A program made the position numbers and the translations under genes. Positions 6,409 to 11,591 of a stretch of 11,591 bases of DNA are shown here, piece after piece. The notes under the pieces are model-generated. The model did not search any database. It was not told where the DNA came from and was given only the letters and a program-made list of their open reading frames with translations. The stretch is from Candidatus Dormiibacterota bacterium. GTDB lineage: Bacteria > Chloroflexota > Dormibacteria > Aeolococcales > Aeolococcaceae. The first letter of the stretch is position 1. Each line of letters opens with the position of its first letter. The stretch is taken from assembly GCA_003170875.1 (NCBI GenBank), contig PMYJ01000046.1, positions 13,517 to 25,107 of the forward strand, written 5' to 3'.

Positions 6409-7758
6409 GTGGAAGTGAGCCGATCGGGAGGGGGAAGGCGCTGGCGCGCCCGGCTCGCTCTCGGCATCGCCGTGCCGTGCGTCCTCTTTCTCGGGGTGGC
6501 GATCGCGACCAGCCTGAGGACACCCGCGCTCTCCAATAACGACGAGGCTTACCACGTCCAGTACGCCCTCTACATCCGGGACCACCACTCGCTGCCCCTC
6601 ATCGGCGTCCAGAACGGGGACGAGTCCCACCAGCCGCCCCTCTACTACCTCTCGCTCGCCGTCTGGATGAAGGTCATCGGAATGCAGCCGTTCACGCCGT
6701 CGCTCCCGGTCGAAGCGACCAACGCAGCCAACCTCGACGGCTTCGACCACGCCTACACGACGGCGGCGGAGCGCCAGATGGCGGTCGCCGTCCACCTTCT
6801 CCGGCTGCCCAGCATTGGGTACGGGCTGGTCACTGTCCTGGCGGTATTCGGTTCCGCTTGGATGCTCACCCGGCGCCTCTCGGTGTCGTCGGCCGCCGCA
6901 TCGGCGGTCGGTCTCTGGCCCAAATTCGATGTCGTCTCAGCCGCGGTGACCAACGAGTCCCTGAATTTCGCCCTCTGCGCTCTTGCCCTGCTTGCCCTGC
7001 TCCTGTGGTTGCGCGGGGGAGGGCGGCATCGGCTCTGGGCCGCCGCCGTCGGCGTCTTCCTGGGGCTGGCGGCGATCACCGAGCTCACCTCCCTTCCGGT
7101 TGCGGGGCTCCTTCTCCTCCTGCTGGCGGCGGTGTCCCTGCGCCGGCGGCTACCGGGCGATCTACTCGCGGCGGTGGTCTCTTTCGCAGCCCTGAGCGGA
7201 TGGTGGTTCGTCCGCAACGTCGCCCTCTACGGAGACCCCCTGGCGAGCGCCGCCACCCGGACCTATCTCACGAAGTTCGTGGCAGGTCTGGTGCGCCCAG
7301 TGCCGTCCCTGAGTCCATCGGTACTCAGCTTCTCGTTCCATCAGCTCGTGAACAGCATCTGGTTCGACGGTGGGGCGAATCAGCTCACCCTGCCATGGTT
7401 GCTGGACGTCGGGGTGAGCCTGCTGGCGCTGGTGTGCCTGGCGCGGGGAGCCTGGATCGTCTGGCGGCATTGGGGGGGCCGGGACCTGTCCTCGCTGCGC
7501 CTCTCCGCGCTCGCGCTGGCGGCTGTCGGATCGATCATCAGCTGGGTGCTCATCATCCGCGAGACGACCCAGGCTGAAGGGCGGTACCTGTTGGTCGCCA
7601 TCACCGCCTGGAGCCTCCTGCTCGTCGCCGGGACCGACTCGGTCAGGGGCATACCCACTGCGGCGCGCCACGCACTCGTCTGGCTCTGGCCGGTCCTCTT
7701 CGCCGGCCTGGACGCGTACGTCTTCGCCCAATACCTCATCCCCCACGGAGGGTTCTGA
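6409..7758 (+). CDS. Polytopic membrane glycosyltransferase-like protein C (GT-C fold / DUF2142-like)
   Basis: 449 residues if started at the GTG at 6409; GTG at 6415 is equally plausible, and neither has a clear ribosome site. A basic N-terminus (RRWRAR) precedes a first membrane segment (about 16-35). The first outer loop has SNNDEAYH (42-49) with the Asp-Glu pair of GT-C enzymes, then ESHQPPLYYLS (72-82), a well-known loop motif of PMT/ArnT-type and DUF2142 proteins. TNESLNFA (181-188), WWFVRNVALYGDP (265-277) and AEGRYLL (389-395) also recur in these families. The expected reaction is transfer of a sugar from a polyprenyl-phosphate donor at the outer membrane face. Donor and acceptor cannot be read from the sequence. 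It follows B by 44 bases in the same operon but is not similar to A and B outside general topology, and lacks their C-terminal outer domain. Confidence 0.85.
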   Translation: MEVSRSGGGRRWRARLALGIAVPCVLFLGVAIATSLRTPALSNNDEAYHVQYALYIRDHHSLPLIGVQNGDESHQPPLYYLSLAVWMKVIGMQPFTPSLPVEATNAANLDGFDHAYTTAAERQMAVAVHLLRLPSIGYGLVTVLAVFGSAWMLTRRLSVSSAAASAVGLWPKFDVVSAAVTNESLNFALCALALLALLLWLRGGGRHRLWAAAVGVFLGLAAITELTSLPVAGLLLLLLAAVSLRRRLPGDLLAAVVSFAALSGWWFVRNVALYGDPLASAATRTYLTKFVAGLVRPVPSLSPSVLSFSFHQLVNSIWFDGGANQLTLPWLLDVGVSLLALVCLARGAWIVWRHWGGRDLSSLRLSALALAAVGSIISWVLIIRETTQAEGRYLLVAITAWSLLLVAGTDSVRGIPTAARHALVWLWPVLFAGLDAYVFAQYLIPHGGF

Positions 7759-7774
7759 GCCGGCCCCGGCCTGC

Positions 7775-9214
7775 CTACCGGCGACGCTCTCCGCTGCGAC
7801 CGAGGATGCGGAGCACCCTCGCGCGTGCGCTCGAGAACCTCCTGGAGCGCCGGATCTCCGAGGGGAGCGCCCGGTAGGCGGAGCGCAGCGCCCGGTAGGG
7901 GAGGCCCGGACGCGACGGCGGCGCGCCCGCCGCAGGGAAGGTCTCGGGAGCGCCGGCGATGTCGTCCCTGGTCGGGGTGAAGGGGACCGGCAGGCGAGCG
8001 CGCCCCGGCCCCCGGTCCGCCGCCGGTTGCGGGCCGGCGCAGAAACGCCGCAGCGGGGCCGCGACCGCCGGCCAGGTCAGCGATGCCGCATGAGCCGCCG
8101 AACGGGCGCCACAGGCCGCGCGCCTGGCGGCGTCGCCCCCCAATTCCACCAGGGCCTGCGCCACCGCCTCGGGGCTCTCGGGAACCACGGTCACACCGAT
8201 GCTCAATCGCTCGATGTCGTCGGCCAGGGTGTCGCCGGCGGTGCAGATCACCGGCAACCCGGCCCAGAAGTAGTCGAGGATCCGGGTCCGGAAGGAGAAG
8301 CGGGTCTCGACGTGATCGAAATGGGTGGAGACCCCGATATCCGCGTCGAGCAGCCAGTCGGCCCGATCCTCGTACGCCACCCAGCTCTCGTTGAAGAAGA
8401 CGTGGGTTCCGACCAGGCCCAGCTCGGCGGCCACCCGCCGTGCCTCCACCTGGGTCCACATCGTCTGGATCTCGGGATTGGGGTGGCCGGTGGACATGAA
8501 GACGAGCCGGAGGCGGGGGAGGCTCTGGGCCGCGATCCCCACCCCGCGGATGAGGGTGACCGGGTCGAACCAGTTGTAGATGCCGCCACCCCAGAGCACC
8601 ACCAGGTCGTCCTCACCGACACCGTCGATGACCTTGCGGATCGCGGGACGCTGACGCCGAGGAGGTTTCGCCGGGACGCCGAAGGGGACGACATCGATGA
8701 GGGCCCGCAGGGTCGGGTCCTGCTGATGGGTGAGAGGGTTGACCCGGCTCGCCGCCGTCAGCCAGCCCAACCAGTAATCGCGCTGCTTCTCGCTGGCACA
8801 GAGGAAGAGGTCGCCGTCGCGGACCTGGTCGGTGACCGCCCGGATGGAGTCCCGCTGGGCCTGCATCCGCTTCTCCATGGCCTCCTTCCCGAAGAGGATC
8901 AGCACCTCCAGGGGGAAGGGGTCGTAGAGATCGATGACCAGGCGGACGTCCGCCTCGCGGAGCATGGGGAAGCGCTCCATCACCCACCCCTGCAGGACGA
9001 CGACGCGGTGCTGCGCCACCAGAGCTGGCAGGCTCGACGCGTCGTAGGTGGTCACCGAGAAGGGTTGGGGTGGGAGGTCGCTGGGGAACGGCGAGGCCAG
9101 GGTGACCCGGTGACCGTCGGCGCTCAGCACCCGGGCGAACTCGTAGGAGCGGATCGACGGTCCCGCCATCCGCCGATTGACGTGCTCGTTGGCGAGCACG
9201 AGGACGTCGGTCAC
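7775..9214 (-). CDS. GT4-like glycosyltransferase with basic C-terminal extension
   Basis: 479 residues, a cytosolic GT-B type glycosyltransferase adding a sugar to a surface glycan precursor. The N-terminal half begins VLVLANEHVNRRMAGPSIRS (4-23), as in group 1 transferases. The donor half contains VVLWGGGIYNWFDP (205-218) and RFSFRTRILDYFWAGLPVIC (305-324), the usual nucleotide-sugar region. The EX7E motif of classical GT4 enzymes is not intact: the second position is Asp314 and the first falls on Phe306. After about residue 395 comes an arginine-, alanine- and proline-rich tail with a duplicated YRALxS heptad (440-453), possibly a membrane-binding amphipathic helix. The GTG start at 9214 overlaps the rmlD stop as GTGA, so translation is coupled. 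A longer open frame exists upstream but only overlaps rmlD. The stop lies 16 bases from that of the convergent gene C. Confidence 0.88.
   Translation of the reverse strand: MTDVLVLANEHVNRRMAGPSIRSYEFARVLSADGHRVTLASPFPSDLPPQPFSVTTYDASSLPALVAQHRVVVLQGWVMERFPMLREADVRLVIDLYDPFPLEVLILFGKEAMEKRMQAQRDSIRAVTDQVRDGDLFLCASEKQRDYWLGWLTAASRVNPLTHQQDPTLRALIDVVPFGVPAKPPRRQRPAIRKVIDGVGEDDLVVLWGGGIYNWFDPVTLIRGVGIAAQSLPRLRLVFMSTGHPNPEIQTMWTQVEARRVAAELGLVGTHVFFNESWVAYEDRADWLLDADIGVSTHFDHVETRFSFRTRILDYFWAGLPVICTAGDTLADDIERLSIGVTVVPESPEAVAQALVELGGDAARRAACGARSAAHAASLTWPAVAAPLRRFCAGPQPAADRGPGRARLPVPFTPTRDDIAGAPETFPAAGAPPSRPGLPYRALRSAYRALPSEIRRSRRFSSARARVLRILGRSGERRR
7866..7899 (-). repeat. 13-base direct repeat with 21-base period in the GT4 C-terminal tail
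   Basis: AGCGCCCGGTAGG (plus strand) occurs at 7866-7878 and 7887-7899. The period equals seven codons, so the protein carries a duplicated heptad, YRALRSA followed by YRALPSE. Confidence 0.8.
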
Positions 9215-10080
9215 GTCGTGGCGCCCTCCGGCGGCGCCGCCGCACGCTGTGCCAGGTAGCCGCGCAGTCCGTCCCGCCAGGGTGGCAGGGGAGCCTCTCC
9301 CAATCGCTCCCAGGCGCGGTTGGCCAACACCGAGTAGGCGGGCCGCGGGGCGGGTGTCGGATAGTCGGCGGTCCCGATCGGCTCCACCGGCACGCTCAGA
9401 CCCGCCTCCTCGACGATCGCCTGGGCAAAGCCCTGCCAGCTCGTGCTCCCCGAGTTCGTGAGATGGTAGGTGCCCGGGGTGCCGCGTTCGACGAGACGGA
9501 CCAGGGCGGGGGCGAGGTGCCCGGTCCAGGTGGGGGAGCCCCACTGGTCGGCGACCACCCGGAGCGCGCCCCCCTTCCGCGCCAGCCGCAGCATGGTGAG
9601 GACGAAGTTGGGCCCCTCCTGCCCGTAGAGCCAGGCGGTGCGAACGATCAGGTGGGACGCCAGAGTTGCGCGGACGGCCTCCTCGCCGGCGAGCTTGCCG
9701 CGACCATACGCGCTCTGCGGGTGGGGCGCGGCCGCCTCGTCGATGGGCTCGGTCGCGGTGCCGTCGAAGACGTAGTCCGTGCTCAGATGGCAGAGCAGGA
9801 TGCCCCGCGGCCGGCACGCTTCGGCGAGGACTCGCGGGCCCTCCACGTTGACGCCGTCGGCCGCAGCCTCCTCGGTCTCGGCGGCGTCCACCCGCGTCCA
9901 GGCGGCGCAGTTGATGACGGCGTCGGGCCGCACATCGTCCAGCAGCGCCGCGACGGATCCGGGGTCGCGGATGTCGACGCTCTCGACGTCGTGGCCGGAG
10001 GCCTGGTGAGACGTCCGCGCGAGCGTCCTCAGCAGCTCGCGGCCGAGCTGCCCTCGGGAACCGACGACCTCGATCCTCAC
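9211..10080 (-). CDS. rmlD: dTDP-4-dehydrorhamnose reductase
   Basis: 289 residues, the normal length of RmlD, which reduces dTDP-4-keto-L-rhamnose to dTDP-L-rhamnose with NAD(P)H in the last step of the pathway. Visible motifs are VVGSRGQLGREL (5-16) for the cofactor, INCAAWTRVDAAE (56-68), the catalytic Ser/Thr in LSTDYVFDG (99-107), the YxxxK pair in AYGRGKLAGE (Y125, K129), RTAWLYG (147-153), and DQWGSPTW (178-185), a signature of RmlD. RPAYSVL near 246-252 is also typical. The start is a GTG 10 bases after the rmlB stop, without a clear Shine-Dalgarno sequence. Its stop overlaps the start of the GT4 gene by 4 bases. Confidence 0.95.
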   Translation of the reverse strand: MRIEVVGSRGQLGRELLRTLARTSHQASGHDVESVDIRDPGSVAALLDDVRPDAVINCAAWTRVDAAETEEAAADGVNVEGPRVLAEACRPRGILLCHLSTDYVFDGTATEPIDEAAAPHPQSAYGRGKLAGEEAVRATLASHLIVRTAWLYGQEGPNFVLTMLRLARKGGALRVVADQWGSPTWTGHLAPALVRLVERGTPGTYHLTNSGSTSWQGFAQAIVEEAGLSVPVEPIGTADYPTPAPRPAYSVLANRAWERLGEAPLPPWRDGLRGYLAQRAAAPPEGATT

Positions 10081-10090
10081 GAGAGACAGC

Positions 10091-11104
10091 TCAGGGAGCG
10101 CCGGATCCCACCGGCTTATAGTTGCGCCGGTAGAACTCCCAGAACTCGCCGCTCTTGAGGGGGCTCCACCACTCCCGGTGCTCGACGTACCAGGCCACCG
10201 TGGTCTCCATCCCCTTGCCGAAATCGACTCGCGGCTCCCACCCCAGGGCGCGGAGCTTCGAGGAGTCCAGAGCGTAGCGGCGATCGTGGCCGGGGCGGTC
10301 GCTCACGAACTGCTGCAGGGCGGCGGGCTTGTCGAGGAGGCGGAGCACCGTCTCGGCCACCGTCGTCCCGCTGATCTCCTGCCCCGCGCCGATGTTGTAC
10401 TCCTCGCCGGGCACCCCCTCGCGCAGCGCCAGGTCAATGCCGCGGCAGTGGTCCTCGACGAAGATGTAGTCCCTCACCGCGCTCCCGTCCCCGTAGATGG
10501 GCAGCGGCCGATCCTCGAGGGCATTGGTGATGAAGAGGGGGATGATCTTCTCCGGGTACTGATACCAGCCGTAGGTATTCGAGCCGCGGGTGACGATGGC
10601 GGGCAGCCCGTGAGACGCGCGGTACGCCTGCACCAGCAGCTCGCCGCCCGCCTTGCTGGCGCTGTACGGGCTGCGCGGCCGGAGGGGATCGCCCTCGCGT
10701 GAGCGGCCATCGGCGACGTCTCCGTAGACCTCGTCGGTGCTCACCTGGAGGAAGCGCTCGTGACCGGCCGAACGTGCCGCCTCCAGCAGCACATAGGTGC
10801 CGTAGACGTCGGTCATGATGAACTGTCCGGGTGCCTCGAGCGAGCGGTCGACGTGCGATTCGGCGGCGAAGTTGACGATCACGTCGCACTCGCTCGCCAG
10901 CGGATCGACGACGGACTGGTCGGCGATGTCTCCCTTGACGAAGCGGAAGCGGGGATCGACGCGGACCGGATCGAGGTTGCGCTCGTTGCCGGCATAGGTC
11001 AGCTTGTCGAGCACGATCACGGAGTCCTCGAGGTGATCGCGCAGCGTCATGCGAACGAACTCGCTGCCGATGAAGCCCGCGCCCCCGGTGACAAGCAGCC
11101 TCAT
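10091..11104 (-). CDS. rmlB: dTDP-glucose 4,6-dehydratase
   Basis: 337 residues, full length. RmlB converts dTDP-glucose to dTDP-4-keto-6-deoxyglucose using tightly bound NAD. The N-terminal motif is VTGGAGFIGSEF (5-16). LDKLTYAGNERNL (32-44) is the family signature after the NAD ribose aspartate. The catalytic segment STDEVYG (122-128) carries the Asp-Glu pair that sets dehydratases apart from epimerases. Y147 and K151 in SPYSASK form the YxxxK pair. NTYGWYQYPEKIIPLFI (176-192) and DRPGHDRRYA (269-278) bind the nucleotide sugar. The ATG at 11104 begins exactly at the Rossmann strand and lies one base after the preceding stop (TGAGATG), indicating coupled translation. The longer frame upstream only overlaps the neighbouring gene. 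Confidence 0.97.
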   Translation of the reverse strand: MRLLVTGGAGFIGSEFVRMTLRDHLEDSVIVLDKLTYAGNERNLDPVRVDPRFRFVKGDIADQSVVDPLASECDVIVNFAAESHVDRSLEAPGQFIMTDVYGTYVLLEAARSAGHERFLQVSTDEVYGDVADGRSREGDPLRPRSPYSASKAGGELLVQAYRASHGLPAIVTRGSNTYGWYQYPEKIIPLFITNALEDRPLPIYGDGSAVRDYIFVEDHCRGIDLALREGVPGEEYNIGAGQEISGTTVAETVLRLLDKPAALQQFVSDRPGHDRRYALDSSKLRALGWEPRVDFGKGMETTVAWYVEHREWWSPLKSGEFWEFYRRNYKPVGSGAP

Positions 11105-11105
11105 C

Positions 11106-11591
11106 TCAGATGTTCTCGATGCTCCAGTCGAACCCGATGCGGGGATCGTCATAGGCGATGCGTCCCTCGTCCGGATCCTTCGGGTCATAGGGTTCGGTCA
11201 CGTAATAGTTGAGGATGACGTCGCGGAGGTCGAGCACCTGGTAGCCGTGGGCGACGAAGGGGGGGATGGCCACCATTTTGGGCGCGTGCTCCCCCAGGAT
11301 CACCGTCTGGAAGCGACCCGCGCTGGGGGAGCCCTCGCGGAGGTCCACGAGGACCACGCGGGCATTGCCCTGCACGATGTCCCAGTAGTCCCACTGGCGC
11401 TGGTGCCAGTGGAAAGCCTTGATCAGCTCCGGCGGGTTTCCTCCGCGCGCGTAGGCGAGGCTGCGCGACATCTGGGCAAAGGGGTTGGCGGGAATGAAGG
11501 GCCGTCCCTCGTCATCGAGGTCCCCGCGCTTGAGCTGCTCGATGAAGTACCCGCGCTGGTCGGCGTGCTTGCGGAACGTCTTGACCATGAC
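11106..11591 (-). CDS. rmlC: dTDP-4-dehydrorhamnose 3,5-epimerase family cupin (5' end beyond the window)
   Basis: The frame is open to the right edge. An ATG at 11588 would give 160 residues, but it falls right at the conserved KTFRKHADQRGYFIE region, before which relatives have further residues, so the true start probably lies outside. Cupin features are HADQRGYFIE (8-17), KAFHWHQRQWDYW (57-69), VLVDLREGSPSAG (79-91), IPPFVAHGYQVL (108-119), NYYVTEPYDP (127-136) and DDPRIGFDW (147-155). They follow the order of RmlC, which epimerises C3 and C5 of dTDP-4-keto-6-deoxyglucose. The first active-site block is unlike classical RmlC, which has RGLHYQ; here KAFHWH replaces it, as in a divergent RmlC-like branch. 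The position directly before rmlB and rmlD supports a role in dTDP-rhamnose synthesis, but another 4-keto sugar epimerisation is possible. Confidence 0.82.
   Translation of the reverse strand, partial: VMVKTFRKHADQRGYFIEQLKRGDLDDEGRPFIPANPFAQMSRSLAYARGGNPPELIKAFHWHQRQWDYWDIVQGNARVVLVDLREGSPSAGRFQTVILGEHAPKMVAIPPFVAHGYQVLDLRDVILNYYVTEPYDPKDPDEGRIAYDDPRIGFDWSIENI

Noticed and set aside
7759..7782. GC-rich inverted repeat GCCGG...CCGGC between the convergent stops as a bidirectional terminator
   Set aside because: The stem is only 5 base pairs with a 14-base loop and no T-run on either strand, so it does not meet the usual form of an intrinsic terminator.
9215..9817. N-terminal extension of the GT4 enzyme into rmlD
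   Set aside because: It is an out-of-frame reading of rmlD. The GTGA overlap at 9211-9214 and the typical GT-B first strand support the shorter form.
11106..11588. ATG at 11588 as the true start of the RmlC-like gene
   Set aside because: The open frame continues to the window edge, and the Met lies directly at a conserved block that normally follows about 10-20 more residues. I treat the gene as cut by the edge.
1..11591. CRISPR arrays, insertion sequences, tRNA or rRNA genes
   Set aside because: No regularly spaced repeats, transposase motifs, terminal inverted repeats or RNA gene signatures were seen, and coding genes fill nearly all the space.

Overview
This is a GC-rich chromosomal window that is almost entirely coding. 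It has many GTG starts, one apparently leaderless gene and short gaps between co-directional genes. This fits an actinobacterium or another high-GC Gram-positive-like lineage such as Chloroflexota/Dormibacterota. No taxonomic marker gene is present, so the assignment is weak. Every recognisable gene belongs to cell-surface polysaccharide or glycolipid synthesis. I see no RNA genes, mobile elements, CRISPR arrays or replication functions. No gene-free stretch exceeds about 165 bases.

Layout: (1) Positions 1-1476, minus strand: a nucleotide-sugar 6-dehydrogenase, then after 7 bases a family-2 glycosyltransferase cut off by the left edge. (2) 1477-1639: a divergent promoter region. (3) 1640-7758, plus strand: four genes in a likely operon. 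These are a multi-spanning membrane protein with a C-terminal outer domain (A), an extended-SDR sugar-nucleotide epimerase/dehydratase, a clear paralogue of A (B), and a GT-C/DUF2142-like membrane protein (C). (4) 7775-11591, minus strand, converging on the previous operon: a run read as rmlC (5' end beyond the right edge), rmlB, rmlD and a GT4-like glycosyltransferase, with gaps of 1 base, 10 bases and a 4-base overlap.

How they may work together (inference): RmlC, RmlB and RmlD make dTDP-L-rhamnose, with RmlA expected outside the window. The dehydrogenase makes a nucleotide uronic acid. The SDR enzyme makes a further nucleotide sugar. The GT4 enzyme uses cytosolic nucleotide sugars. The GT2 enzyme may load a sugar on polyprenyl phosphate. 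The membrane proteins A, B and C would then act on lipid-linked sugars at the outer face of the membrane.

The least ordinary part is the A-epimerase-B block. Two paralogous membrane proteins of unrecognised function flank one SDR enzyme, differ at the putative acidic catalytic motif, share a two-cysteine outer domain, and A and the epimerase share an 18-base promoter-like element.
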